From contig NZ_JAGGLS010000004.1 of the NCBI RefSeq assembly GCF_017874535.1, positions 62,001 to 126,000 on the forward strand: a stretch of DNA of 64,000 bases. Reading direction: 5' to 3'. Each line of letters opens with the position of its first letter. Position 1 is the first letter of the stretch. Source of the stretch: Anaerococcus nagyae. Lineage in GTDB: Bacteria > Bacillota > Clostridia > Tissierellales > Peptoniphilaceae. The notes beneath the pieces are model-generated. The model was not told the DNA's origin, ran no database searches, and saw only the letters and a program-made list of their open reading frames with translations. A program made the translations under genes and the position numbers. This document shows, one piece after another, positions 54,999 through 64,000 of this stretch.

Positions 54999-56100
54999 TT
55001 TCTTTTACTTCATCTTTATCAGATTTTTCTTCATCAATTACTTTTTCTTCAGAATCATCTTTTTTATCAGATTTTTCTTTATCGGTTGCTTTTTCTTTAG
55101 AATCTTCTTTTGTTTTATCTGATGTAGGTTCATCACTTTTTTCTTCTTTATCTGCATCTTCAGTTACTATATCAGCATTATCATTTAATTCTGTAATATA
55201 ATCTTTGTATTTTTTCTCTTGTAAAGTGGATTTTATTTCATCTTTAGAATCTTCAAAAGAATTAATTACCTTATTAACCTTAATAATATGCCATCCAAAT
55301 TGTGTTTTAACAGGATCGCTAATTTCTCCTTCTTTCATAGAAAATGCTTTATCTTCAAATTCAGCAACCATTTGTCCTTTACCAAATTCACCTAATTTTC
55401 CACCTTCAGAAGCGTTAGCTGTATCTTTAGAGTATTCTTTAGCAAGAGCTGCAAAATCTTCTCCATTATCAAGCTTTGCTTTTACTTCCTTTGCAGTTTT
55501 TTCATCTTCTACTAATATATGAGATGCATCTATTTTACTAAAATCATCTTTATTTTCATCATAGTATTTTTTAATTTCATCATCTGTAACTTTATGATTT
55601 TCATCAAACCATTCTTTATGTTTTTGGTACATTAAATCTTTTTTTACAGTATCCTTAAACTTATCGACATCCATATTATAGTCATCAAGCATTTTATCAA
55701 ATTTACTTTCTCCACCCATTCTATTAACTGTTTCCATAAAAGCATCAGAGACTTCTTTATCGCTTACTTTTATGTCATTTTTATCTAAGTCATCTGATAT
55801 TAATCTATCTTGAACCATCATTTGAACTATAGATGACTTTAATCCTTGTTGGCTAGCGAGCATAGATCCATAAAATGAAATTTCTTTTTTATAATCATCT
55901 TTGCTTATTTTATCTCCATTGATTGTAGCTACAGTATCATCTGGAAGTTTTGACTCTTTTTTCTTATCAGAATCTTTGCTTTCTACAGCTTCAGTCTTAT
56001 TAGTATCATTGTTACCATTCTTAGCTGAGTTGTTATCACAAGCAGCAAAAAGCATAGAACTTGCAAGCATTATTGTTAATAGTTTATTTGTCTTCTTCAT
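54979..56100 (-). CDS. prsA: PrsA-like peptidyl-prolyl isomerase lipoprotein
   Basis: Extracytoplasmic foldase. The 373-residue protein has a signal peptide with lipobox FAAC, an N-terminal chaperone region ([16 protein letters not shown]) and a complete parvulin domain: [43 protein letters not shown] (about 190-285). The last 60 residues are a charged tail holding a 16-residue unit repeated in tandem (331-362). It overlaps the mfd 3' end by 17 bases. Confidence 0.9.
   Translation of the reverse strand: MKKTNKLLTIMLASSMLFAACDNNSAKNGNNDTNKTEAVESKDSDKKKESKLPDDTVATINGDKISKDDYKKEISFYGSMLASQQGLKSSIVQMMVQDRLISDDLDKNDIKVSDKEVSDAFMETVNRMGGESKFDKMLDDYNMDVDKFKDTVKKDLMYQKHKEWFDENHKVTDDEIKKYYDENKDDFSKIDASHILVEDEKTAKEVKAKLDNGEDFAALAKEYSKDTANASEGGKLGEFGKGQMVAEFEDKAFSMKEGEISDPVKTQFGWHIIKVNKVINSFEDSKDEIKSTLQEKKYKDYITELNDNADIVTEDADKEEKSDEPTSDKTKEDSKEKATDKEKSDKKDDSEEKVIDEEKSDKDEVKENESKDN
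55015..55110 (-). repeat. 48-bp in-frame tandem duplication in the prsA tail
   Basis: Two adjacent 48-base units (55015-55062 and 55063-55110) differ at six bases by my count. They encode [16 protein letters not shown] and [16 protein letters not shown]. The unit length is a multiple of three, so copy changes keep the frame. Confidence 0.85.
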
Positions 56101-59100
56101 TATTATTACTCCTTATATTATAAATTATTTCTAATAAATCGTATGTATCTATTAGTTTAGTAGATGTACTAGGTAATTTAAATGCTGGATTATTTGATAA
56201 ATCAAGCTTCATTTCTCCTTTGTATGACTCACTAATTTCCTTTAGCTCATCAAGACTAAATAATTCTCTGTCGCTAAACTTAAGATTAACATAATCTTTT
56301 TGTTCCCTTATCTCCTTAAAACCTATCATTTCAGCAAGAGTTTTTATAAGGGATACATACATAATATTATCCACCATTACAGGTATATCTCCATAAACAT
56401 CAATTAAATCTTCAACTAATAAATTATAGTCGTCTTTATTATTTATATTAGATATTCTAGTATACATCTCTATTTTTTGAGATTGATCGTTAATGTAGGT
56501 ACTAGGTATATAAGCATCTACTTTTATGTCAATATATACATCTGATTTCTTCTTAATATCAACTTTTTTACCTGAAGCTTTTTCTACAGCTTCTTGTAAA
56601 AACTTTACATAAAGATCATAACCCACTGCTTCAACATGGCCACTCTGACTCTCTCCCAAGAGATTTCCAGCACCTCGAAGCTCTAAATCTTTCATTGCTA
56701 TTTTATAGCCGCTACCAAAATCAGAAAAGTCCCTAATTGATTTTAACCTTTTTTCACTAATCTCACTTAATACTTTACCTTTTCTATAAGTAAAGTAAGC
56801 ATATGAGGATCTATTCCCTCTACCTATTCTACCCTTTAATTGATAAAGTTGTGATAATCCCATCATATCTGAATCATATATTATAATAGTGTTAACATTT
56901 GCTATATCCATACCTGTTTCTATTATTGTAGTTGACAATAAGATATCTATTTCACCATTAATGAAGTCTTGCATAATAGTTTCTATATGCTTAGGTGTAA
57001 GTTTTCCATGGATAATTTCTACTCTTGCTTCTGGGAGAAGTTCAACTATATGATTATATAATAAATCTATATTATGAACTCTATTGTATACAAAATATAC
57101 TTGTCCATTCCTACTAAGTTCCCTATCAATAGCTGATTTTATAATATTTTCATCATATTCTATAACATAGGTATTTACAGGTAGTCTCTCACTAGGTGGT
57201 TCATCTAGAGTAGAAAGATCCCTTATTCCAGCTAATGACATTTGAAGGGTTCTTGGAATCGGAGTTGCAGATAAAGTTAAAACATCTAGACTTGTTTTTA
57301 GTTGTTTTAATTTTTCTTTATGTTTTACTCCAAATCTTTGCTCTTCGTCTATTATGAGTAGTCCCAATTTTTTAAACTCAACATCTTTAGATAGAACTCT
57401 ATGGGTACCGACTACTATGTCTACTTTACCCGATTTAAGATCTTTTATTATTTCATCCTGTTCTTTTTTCGAATTAAACCTTGATAGAAGTCTTGCCTCT
57501 ATAGGAAAACCTTTAAATCTTTCTTGCATAGTCTCAAAATGTTGACTTGCGAGAATAGTTGTGGGTACTAAAAATGCTACTTGATAACCATCTACTATAG
57601 CTTTAAAAGCTGCTCTTAAAGCTACTTCAGTTTTTCCATAACCTACATCCCCTGTCAGAAGCCTATCCATAGGTTTATCTATTTGCATGTCAGCTTTAAT
57701 TTCTTCTATACTTCTAAGCTGGCTATAAGTTTCTTCATAAGGAAATGATTCTTCAAATTCTTTTTGCCAAGGTGTATCAGGAGTAAATGCATGACCGACT
57801 TCTTTTGATCTTTTTGCATAAAGTTTTACTAAATCGTCTGCGATTTCATCTACAGCTTTTTTAGCTCTTTGTTTAGCCTTTGACCAAGTTGGAGATCCAA
57901 GAGTTGATAATTTTGGTTTTTCGCCTTTATTACCTATATATTTACTAACCAGATTCATTTGATCTATAGGTACATAAACTTTATCATTACCCTTATACTT
58001 GATTACAATAAAGTCTTTTTGTATATTGTTTACTTCTATTTTCTCAAGTCCGCTATAAACTCCAATACCATTATTCTCATGAACTACATAATCCCCTATA
58101 TCTAAATCAGAATAATTAATTATATCTGAAGAGGATAGCTTATTTTTAGACTTTCTTTTTTGGTTTTTCTTACTTGTACCATATATTTCTTTTTGAGTAT
58201 ATACGTATAATTTTTCCGAAGGAATAAAATATCCTTCTTTAGCATAATCTGAGCTTATAGTAATTTTTTCATTACCAGTATCAGAGACATTGGGTATAGC
58301 ATTTTGACTAAAATTTTCTAAAAGTCTATCTTTGTTTTCTTCATTTCCACTTAAAATATAAATCTTAGATTTATCATCTAACTTATCTAAATTTTTAATA
58401 AATTCTATAATATTTTTATTATAGTTTTCAGCTTCTAATGACTTTAGCTCTAATAATAGTTTTGGATTAAATAATTTTGATCTTTTTAATATAGACGTTA
58501 AGTTTATAATTGAATAGCTTTCTAATTTTTCGTAAATTATTTCTTTTTTGATAAGTAAATCAGCAAAACTATTAAAAACCTCACCTTTTTCTCTTTGATA
58601 AGTCACATCTTCTAAAAATTTTCTATCAATGTCAATTTCATTTTCATAGATTCTTGATATATCATCAAATATAAATAGTGTATCTTCTGTAAGATAATCA
58701 ATAAAATCTGCATAGTTAGAATCTCTATAAGAATTTATTAAATCCCAATTTGCTACATAAGCCCTTTCTTTAACGAAACTTAGTATTTGCTTATATTTGT
58801 CTACAAGCTTTTGATCATTGCTATTTTCTTTACTTTTAGAAAGCTTATTTATATCTTTATCTATGGATTCTATTGCTTTCCCAATATCAGCTTTATCATA
58901 TATAAGTTCATTTATTGGTGAAATTACTACTTCAGTTATCTTTTCTATAGTCCTTTGGTTTTTTTCATTAAAAACTCTTATAGAATCAACTTCATCATCA
59001 AAAAGTTCTAGCCTTATTGGATGTTCATATTCACTAGGCCAAAAATCTATAATAGATCCACGTTTAGCATACTCACCTTTCTTTTCTACTAAACTATTTG

Positions 59101-59581
59101 CATCATAATTTAAAGATGTAAGTTTATTTAATAAATCATCAATATTCACTACATCTTCACCAGTGATTTTAACAAAGCTATTGTTAAATTTGTTTAAAGG
59201 TGTTAGCTTATTTCTCAAAGCAGATAAAGTTGTAACAGTTATAAATTTTTCCTTATTTCTTTGCTTTATTAAGACTTCCATTCTAAGAGAACTTTTATTT
59301 TCATCCAAGGATTTTATATTATAAAAATTAATATCATAGGATGGATATAGGTAGGCAGTTTCTTCTAAATTATTTATTGAATTTATATAATCGTTTGCCT
59401 TTTTTTCATCTTCAGCAATGAGAATTAGGTTTTTGTCTAAGCGATTAAAAAGAGATAAAACCAAATGTGCTTTTATCCCTTCACTAAGTCCATGCAAATA
59501 TATAGGAGAATTATCTTTGTAATTCGCCTCAATTGTATTTAATTGTTCTAGATTTTCTAAATTTTTAATAAGTGAATTCAT
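56084..59581 (-). CDS. mfd: Transcription-repair coupling factor
   Basis: Removes RNA polymerase stalled at lesions and recruits UvrA. The 1165-residue protein has UvrB-homology domains at the N-terminus, a CarD-like RNA polymerase interaction domain (about 495-560; [19 protein letters not shown]), RecG-like helicase motors with [14 protein letters not shown] and DEEQRFG, and a C-terminal D7 domain. It follows pth directly, as is standard. Confidence 0.97.
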   Translation of the reverse strand: MNSLIKNLENLEQLNTIEANYKDNSPIYLHGLSEGIKAHLVLSLFNRLDKNLILIAEDEKKANDYINSINNLEETAYLYPSYDINFYNIKSLDENKSSLRMEVLIKQRNKEKFITVTTLSALRNKLTPLNKFNNSFVKITGEDVVNIDDLLNKLTSLNYDANSLVEKKGEYAKRGSIIDFWPSEYEHPIRLELFDDEVDSIRVFNEKNQRTIEKITEVVISPINELIYDKADIGKAIESIDKDINKLSKSKENSNDQKLVDKYKQILSFVKERAYVANWDLINSYRDSNYADFIDYLTEDTLFIFDDISRIYENEIDIDRKFLEDVTYQREKGEVFNSFADLLIKKEIIYEKLESYSIINLTSILKRSKLFNPKLLLELKSLEAENYNKNIIEFIKNLDKLDDKSKIYILSGNEENKDRLLENFSQNAIPNVSDTGNEKITISSDYAKEGYFIPSEKLYVYTQKEIYGTSKKNQKRKSKNKLSSSDIINYSDLDIGDYVVHENNGIGVYSGLEKIEVNNIQKDFIVIKYKGNDKVYVPIDQMNLVSKYIGNKGEKPKLSTLGSPTWSKAKQRAKKAVDEIADDLVKLYAKRSKEVGHAFTPDTPWQKEFEESFPYEETYSQLRSIEEIKADMQIDKPMDRLLTGDVGYGKTEVALRAAFKAIVDGYQVAFLVPTTILASQHFETMQERFKGFPIEARLLSRFNSKKEQDEIIKDLKSGKVDIVVGTHRVLSKDVEFKKLGLLIIDEEQRFGVKHKEKLKQLKTSLDVLTLSATPIPRTLQMSLAGIRDLSTLDEPPSERLPVNTYVIEYDENIIKSAIDRELSRNGQVYFVYNRVHNIDLLYNHIVELLPEARVEIIHGKLTPKHIETIMQDFINGEIDILLSTTIIETGMDIANVNTIIIYDSDMMGLSQLYQLKGRIGRGNRSSYAYFTYRKGKVLSEISEKRLKSIRDFSDFGSGYKIAMKDLELRGAGNLLGESQSGHVEAVGYDLYVKFLQEAVEKASGKKVDIKKKSDVYIDIKVDAYIPSTYINDQSQKIEMYTRISNINNKDDYNLLVEDLIDVYGDIPVMVDNIMYVSLIKTLAEMIGFKEIREQKDYVNLKFSDRELFSLDELKEISESYKGEMKLDLSNNPAFKLPSTSTKLIDTYDLLEIIYNIRSNNNEEDK

Positions 59582-60165
59582 TAATTATCATCTTCTAACA
59601 AATTTATAGAGTTGTATTTATTCATAGCCTTATCTATATTAGTATCTAGCATCATTTCTATAGCTTCAGCAGACATTATTATTTCTTCCCTAACTATGTC
59701 CACTTCTTTTTCGTTAAAACCACTTAATACAAAATTTGCTAAATCCATATAATCTGGCTTTTTGCCAACTGCTATCTTTATTCTAGGAAATTTATCATTT
59801 TTAATTTGATATATTATTGATTTCATACCATTATGTGTGCCAGCAGAACCTTTTTTCTTAAGTCTTATTCTTCCAAAATCAATATCTATGTCATCAACTA
59901 TGACTATTAGTTTATCTTCATCAAATTTAAAATAATTTTTAATCTCTCTAACTGCTTCACCAGAATTATTCATGTAAGTTTGTGGTTTTACAAGCATAAC
60001 TTTTTGGCCAGAGATTTCTCCCTGACCATATAGAGATTTAAATTTAAGTTTTTTCACAGGAATATTATGTTTTTGAGCTAAATAGTCTATAGTCAAAAAT
60101 CCAACGTTATGTCTAGTATTTTCGTATTGTAAGCCTGGATTACCTAATCCTACTATAACATACAT
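59581..60165 (-). CDS. pth: Peptidyl-tRNA hydrolase
   Basis: Recycles tRNA from prematurely released peptidyl-tRNA. The 194-residue protein begins MYVIVGLGNPGLQYENTRHN with catalytic His in NTRHNVGF, then KPQTYMNNSGEAV and DDIDIDFGRIRLKKKGSAG. It starts directly after the prs stop and shares one base with mfd. Confidence 0.97.
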   Translation of the reverse strand: MYVIVGLGNPGLQYENTRHNVGFLTIDYLAQKHNIPVKKLKFKSLYGQGEISGQKVMLVKPQTYMNNSGEAVREIKNYFKFDEDKLIVIVDDIDIDFGRIRLKKKGSAGTHNGMKSIIYQIKNDKFPRIKIAVGKKPDYMDLANFVLSGFNEKEVDIVREEIIMSAEAIEMMLDTNIDKAMNKYNSINLLEDDN

Positions 60166-61152
60166 TTATTCAGCATCCTCAAATAAACCACTAATTGATT
60201 CATAAGTATTTATTCTATGAATTGCTTCTGCTAGTAATGGACCTACATTTAGTTGTTTAATTTTATCTATTTTTTTATATTCTGGTAATTCTATAGTATT
60301 TGTAATAACTACTTCTTTTACGCTTGAATCTTGTAATTTTTCTATTGCCTGTCCTGATAAAACTCCATGAGTTGCTGTTATATAAACGCCTTTCGCTCCA
60401 TTTTCCATTAAATAATTGGCAGCATTTGTAATTGTTCCAGCTGTATCAACCATATCATCAACGAGTATTGCATATTTTCCTTTAAAATCACCTATAACAC
60501 TCATTACTTCCGAAACATTTGGCATAGGTCTTCTTTTTTCAATAATAGCTATAGGAAGTTTTAGATAATCCGAAAATTGTCTAGCACGTCTTACTCCACC
60601 TAAATCTGGACTAACTACCACAAATTCATCTGGTTTGTCATAAGCAATATCATTGAAATATTCTGCAAGTAGCCTAATAGCTGAAAAATGATCTACTGGT
60701 ATATCAAAATAACCTTGGATTTGTCCAGCATGTAAATCCATGGTAATTACTCTATCAGCTCCAGCCTGAGTAATAAGATTTGCTACGAGTTTAGCAGTTA
60801 TTGGTTCACGACCCCTAGTTTTTCTATCCTGTCTTGCATATCCATAATAAGGAATAATTGCATTAACATAACCTGCTGAAGCACGTCTGCAAGCATCTAT
60901 CATAATTAGTAATTCCATAAGATTATCATTTGTTGGGAATGAAGTTGGTTGTATTATATAAACATCCTTTCCTCTTATGGATTCATTAATCATTATCTTT
61001 ATTTCGCCATCACTGAATTTTTCTATTTCAGATGCTCCCAATGGAGTATTTAAATTATCAGCTATACATTTAGCAAGTGGTAAATTTGCATTTCCACTTA
61101 TCAATTTTAGTTCCCCTCTTTGAACAAATGCTTGCGAATTATCAGATGTCAT
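60166..61152 (-). CDS. prs: Ribose-phosphate pyrophosphokinase
   Basis: Makes PRPP from ribose-5-phosphate and ATP. The 328-residue protein has EKFSDGEIKIMINESIRGKD, YYGYARQDRKTRGREPITAK, DLHAGQIQGYFDIPVDH and the PRPP-binding VDDMVDTAGT. The glmU-prs-pth-mfd order is classic for Firmicutes. It overlaps glmU by four bases. RpiB (63.4 kb) supplies its substrate. Confidence 0.97.
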   Translation of the reverse strand: MTSDNSQAFVQRGELKLISGNANLPLAKCIADNLNTPLGASEIEKFSDGEIKIMINESIRGKDVYIIQPTSFPTNDNLMELLIMIDACRRASAGYVNAIIPYYGYARQDRKTRGREPITAKLVANLITQAGADRVITMDLHAGQIQGYFDIPVDHFSAIRLLAEYFNDIAYDKPDEFVVVSPDLGGVRRARQFSDYLKLPIAIIEKRRPMPNVSEVMSVIGDFKGKYAILVDDMVDTAGTITNAANYLMENGAKGVYITATHGVLSGQAIEKLQDSSVKEVVITNTIELPEYKKIDKIKQLNVGPLLAEAIHRINTYESISGLFEDAE

Positions 61153-62543
61153 TTTCTCTCCTTTTCTTTTTCTAAATCTCTTTTTTTCTTTCTCTCTACG
61201 TAACCTTCTATATTTTTTTGCTCAGCTCTTTCAATAGATAGATACCCTTCTTTAACATCTTGTGTAATAGTAGAACCTGCAGCAATATATCCTTCATTTT
61301 CTATATTAACTGGCGCAACTATGTTTGAATTTGATCCTATAAATGCATCATTACCAACATTGCTTCTATGTTTAAATTTGCCATCATAATTAACAAATAT
61401 AACACCACAGCCAACATTAATATTAGATCCTAAATCAGCATCACCTATATAAGCTAAATGTCCAGCCTTACTGCCATCTCCTACATTTGAATTTTTAACT
61501 TCAACAAAATTACCTATATGAACATTTTTACCAAGCTTTGCTTTAGGTCTTAAGTGTGAAAAAGGTCCTATATCTGTACCTTCTCCTACTTCTGATTTTT
61601 CTATTACAGAATTATCAATTTTAACATTGTCATGTATTATTGAATCTTCAATCCTAGTTGAACCTTCTAATATACACTCTCTACCTATAACTGTCTTACC
61701 TAAAAGTTTTACGGGACCTGATATAATTGTATCTTGTCCTATTTCAACTTCTGGAGCAATATAAGCTAAATCAGGATCATCTATTATTACACCATTAATC
61801 ATATGATTTTCATTAATACGTTTTTGTAGGATTTTTTTTGCTTCTGCTAACTCTTTTTTAGTGTTAATCCCATAGAACTCATTTGGATCGCTAGCCGTAA
61901 AAGCCATAACTTTTTTACCTTGGTTATAAAGTATTTCTATACAATCTGTAAGATAAAGTTCATTTTGAGTATTATCTGTATCTATATCTTCAATAGCTGT
62001 TTTTAAATCAGAACCTTTAAATATATAAATTCCAGTGTTGATCTCATCTATTATATGTTGGTTGATTTCTAAATCTTTATGCTCAACAATCCCTATAAAA
62101 TCACTATTTTCATCCCTAATTATTCTTCCGTAGCCTATAGGATTAACAACTTTAGTGGATAATACAGATGCGCTATTATCATAAGATATATGGTTATCTA
62201 CAAATTCTTCTAATGAAGCTTTAGTTATTAATGGAATATCCCCATTTAAAACTAGAACTTGGTCATCATCTTCAATATTATCCAAAGCAAGAGATGCTGC
62301 ATATCCTGTTCCATATGGATATTCATCGCCTATTTTTTGCTCTATGATAGTTACATCATTTAATAAATTTTCTAAATCAACCTTATTCTTACCACCAATT
62401 ACTATTGTTTCTGAATTATCAAATTTTGATGCATCTACTACGTATCTTATTATTTCTCTATTTAAAAGTTTATGTAAGACCTTGGAAGTGGATGACTTCA
62501 TCCTAGTACCTTCACCTGCGGCCATTATTATTGTTTTTAGCAT
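61149..62543 (-). CDS. glmU: Bifunctional GlmU (UDP-GlcNAc synthesis)
   Basis: Acetylates glucosamine-1-phosphate and transfers UMP to it, making UDP-GlcNAc for peptidoglycan. The 464-residue protein has an N-terminal pyrophosphorylase domain (IIMAAGEGTRMKSSTSKVLH, VLNGDIPL) and a C-terminal left-handed beta-helix of hexapeptide repeats (about 250-445) with the acetyltransferase residues in GPFSHLRPKA and VNYDGKFKHRS. MurC at the window end uses its product downstream. Confidence 0.97.
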   Translation of the reverse strand: MLKTIIMAAGEGTRMKSSTSKVLHKLLNREIIRYVVDASKFDNSETIVIGGKNKVDLENLLNDVTIIEQKIGDEYPYGTGYAASLALDNIEDDDQVLVLNGDIPLITKASLEEFVDNHISYDNSASVLSTKVVNPIGYGRIIRDENSDFIGIVEHKDLEINQHIIDEINTGIYIFKGSDLKTAIEDIDTDNTQNELYLTDCIEILYNQGKKVMAFTASDPNEFYGINTKKELAEAKKILQKRINENHMINGVIIDDPDLAYIAPEVEIGQDTIISGPVKLLGKTVIGRECILEGSTRIEDSIIHDNVKIDNSVIEKSEVGEGTDIGPFSHLRPKAKLGKNVHIGNFVEVKNSNVGDGSKAGHLAYIGDADLGSNINVGCGVIFVNYDGKFKHRSNVGNDAFIGSNSNIVAPVNIENEGYIAAGSTITQDVKEGYLSIERAEQKNIEGYVERKKKRDLEKEKERK

Positions 62544-62546
62544 AAA

Positions 62547-63266
62547 TTATTCACCTACTACTTCGAGAGCTAATTTCATCATATTCGTATATGATTTTTC
62601 CCTATTTTCTGCACTATCTGAAACATCTTCTATCAAAGAATCACTTATAGTAAATATACCAAGTCCTTTTTTACTATATTTTCTAGCAGTCATAAACAAG
62701 CCATAGCTCTCCATTTCTACACATAATACTCCATATTTACGAAGATTTTCAAAAACTTCTTTTGGCAAATTATTATAGAATTGATCAGAACTATGAACTT
62801 GACCACAATGAGTTGTATATCCTAATTCCATAGATTTATTGTAAGTTTTAAATAATAAATCAAAATCTGGAGTAGGAGAAAAATTTATATTTGCGAATAA
62901 GTTATCATTAATTGAACTTTCAGAGCAAGCGCTAGTTGCTATAACTATATCATGAAGTTTTATATTTTCTTGCATAGATCCTGCAGTTCCTATTCTTATA
63001 ATGGTATCGACATCATAGCCACCAAATAATTCATTATAATAAATCATTGATGAAGGAATACCCATTCCTGATCCCATAACTGACACTCTTTTTCCATTAT
63101 AATATCCGGTAAATCCAAGCATACCACGTGTCTCATTAAATTGAGTCACGTCTTCTAAGAAATTTTCTGCTATGAATTTCGCACGGAGTGGATCACCAGG
63201 CATCAAAACAGTTTTTGCTATTTCATCAGCACTAGTAGCTGATATATGTGGTGTAGGTATATTCAT
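62547..63266 (-). CDS. deoD: Purine nucleoside phosphorylase (DeoD type)
   Basis: Phosphorolyses purine nucleosides. The 239-residue protein is a hexameric-type phosphorylase: MNIPTPHISA, MPGDPLRAKFIAENFL, GSGMGIPSSMIYYNEL, CVEMESYGLF and a catalytic Asp in TISDSL. It precedes glmU by three bases and probably heads the deoD-glmU-prs-pth-mfd series. The freed ribose-1-phosphate can feed the pentose pool with RpiB and Prs. Confidence 0.95.
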   Translation of the reverse strand: MNIPTPHISATSADEIAKTVLMPGDPLRAKFIAENFLEDVTQFNETRGMLGFTGYYNGKRVSVMGSGMGIPSSMIYYNELFGGYDVDTIIRIGTAGSMQENIKLHDIVIATSACSESSINDNLFANINFSPTPDFDLLFKTYNKSMELGYTTHCGQVHSSDQFYNNLPKEVFENLRKYGVLCVEMESYGLFMTARKYSKKGLGIFTISDSLIEDVSDSAENREKSYTNMMKLALEVVGE

Positions 63267-63295
63267 TAATATCTCCTTATTAAATTTTTCATAAT

Positions 63296-63301
63296 ATTAT
63301 A
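63296..63301 (-). promoter_or_regulatory. Candidate -10 box for deoD operon
   Basis: TATAAT on the minus strand, 30 bases before the deoD ATG and after the rpiB terminator; no convincing -35. Confidence 0.45.
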
Positions 63302-63324
63302 ATAACATTTTTGCTATTTTTTTT

Positions 63325-63362
63325 AAACTAAAAAAGATAGATGTGTATAAACCTATCTTTTT
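63325..63362 (-). terminator. Intrinsic terminator after rpiB
   Basis: Ten-base stem AAAAAGATAG / CTATCTTTTT (63331-63340 with 63353-63362), 12-base loop, T run on the minus strand. It contains the rpiB stop codon. Confidence 0.8.
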
Positions 63363-63793
63363 TCAAGCTCTGTTATTTTATCTATCCTTCTTTGATGTCG
63401 TCCAGCTTCAAATTCTGTACTAGCGAATTCACTTACTATCATCTTTGCAGTTTCGTTTCCAATAACTCTAGCTCCTATACATAAACAATTAGCGTTATTA
63501 TGAGCTCGACTCATTTTTGCGGAATAGCATTCTGATACAGCAGCTGCTCTTATACCATCTATTTTATTAGCAGACATACTCATACCAAGTCCTGTCCCAC
63601 AAATTAAAATAGCAAAATCAGCTTTCCCATTTAATACTTTTTCACAAGCTAAAGATGCATAATCTGAATAATCTACACTTTCACGACTATCTGTACCTAC
63701 ATGTATAACTTCATGGCCTAGATTTTCTAAAACTTCTTTTACTGGTTGATATAAATCTATTCCACCATGATCATTTCCTATAACATACTTCAT
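63353..63793 (-). CDS. rpiB: Ribose-5-phosphate isomerase B
   Basis: Interconverts ribose-5-phosphate and ribulose-5-phosphate. From ATG 63793 it is 146 residues beginning MKYVIGNDHGG, with the catalytic Cys in ICGTGLGMSM and conserved AAAVSECYSAKMSRAHNNAN. A TTG at 63805 is in frame but lies in the GGAGG site that serves the ATG. It is separate from deoD by a terminator. Confidence 0.96.
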   Translation of the reverse strand: MKYVIGNDHGGIDLYQPVKEVLENLGHEVIHVGTDSRESVDYSDYASLACEKVLNGKADFAILICGTGLGMSMSANKIDGIRAAAVSECYSAKMSRAHNNANCLCIGARVIGNETAKMIVSEFASTEFEAGRHQRRIDKITELEKR

Positions 63794-63890
63794 AATTTCC
63801 TCCAAAAATTTCCTTATAATAAAATGGTATCATAGGAAATAAATCTTTACAAGTTCGTAAAAAAGCATATGATATATTGTAATATATTAA

Positions 63891-63899
63891 TGTTATACT
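63891..63899 (+). promoter_or_regulatory. Candidate extended -10 promoter for murC
   Basis: TGTTATACT (TGn plus TATACT) 16 bases before the murC ATG; weak -35. Confidence 0.4.
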
Positions 63900-63915
63900 T
63901 AGACTAGGAGAAAAA

Positions 63916-64000
63916 ATGTTTGAATTTAATTTAGATGAACATAATATTTCTTATGTTCATTTTATTGGAATAGGCGGTATTTCTATGAGTGGTATCGCTT
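63916..64000 (+). CDS. murC: UDP-N-acetylmuramate--L-alanine ligase, N-terminal part
   Basis: Only 28 codons fall inside the window. The N-terminus ends in HFIGIGGISMSGIA, the nucleotide-binding start of MurC, which adds L-Ala to UDP-MurNAc. AGGAG lies five bases before the ATG. MurC is divergent from rpiB. Confidence 0.9.
   Translation, partial: MFEFNLDEHNISYVHFIGIGGISMSGIA

Overview
This window is a stretch of chromosome from an AT-rich, low-GC Gram-positive bacterium, most likely an anaerobic coccus of the Peptoniphilaceae (Anaerococcus or Peptoniphilus type). The evidence is gene content and order: yajC-recJ-relA-dtd, rplU-prp-rpmA-obgE, ireB-ruvX-DUF1292, mutS-mutL-miaA-ynbB, gmk-rpoZ-coaBC-priA. 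It is supported by strong AAGGAGG-type ribosome binding sites, Firmicute-only factors (SepF, RNase J, RNase Y, Prp, IreB, RqcH) and an L27 with a cleavable N-terminus. The genus is inferred; no marker in the window fixes it. I see no prophage, insertion sequence, CRISPR array, tRNA or rRNA.

Left part (1-16 kb), + strand: the end of ruvB, then queA-tgt-yajC, a terminator, and a long recJ-relA-dtd-MBL-aspS-rseC-glyA-der-plsY operon. Next come sepF (own promoter and terminator) and ylmH-lspA-ung, closed by a convergent yprB-like nuclease. 16.7-31.8 kb, + strand: nifS-thiI; rplU-prp-rpmA behind a strong promoter and an L21-type leader; obgE-yhbY-nadD-yqeK-rsfS; and comEA-rrf2-alaS-ireB-ruvX-DUF1292-fur-rnj-trmR-trhP.

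Middle (31.8-42.6 kb): a convergent pair of small paralogous, highly charged proteins of unknown function sharing a bidirectional terminator; pepT divergent from dut plus a small membrane protein; the mutS-mutL-miaA-ynbB operon; and a convergent tyrosine recombinase. Right part (42.8-64 kb), mostly - strand: rny, rpsB-tsf, gmk-rpoZ-coaBC-priA-ftsY, + strand rqcH, hup, and rpiB/deoD-glmU-prs-pth-mfd-two foldase-type lipoproteins. The window ends in the first 28 codons of murC.

The genes are mostly housekeeping: translation and tRNA modification (queA, tgt, thiI, miaA, trmR, trhP, aspS, alaS, pth, tsf, rpsB), DNA repair and recombination (ruvB, ruvX, recJ, ung, mutS, mutL, mfd, priA), RNA turnover (rnj, rny), nucleotide metabolism (gmk, dut, prs, deoD, rpiB) and envelope synthesis (glmU, murC, plsY, lspA). 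The points most worth a second look are: priA, whose only family-consistent start is an AUU codon; MutL, whose endonuclease motifs are all degenerate although Gram-positives normally rely on them; the duplicated disordered-protein pair; a perfect 16-bp inverted repeat abutting the putative xerC promoter; a 48-bp in-frame tandem duplication in a lipoprotein tail; and two genes (ylmH, comEA) that start right after terminator-like hairpins with no Shine-Dalgarno sequence.
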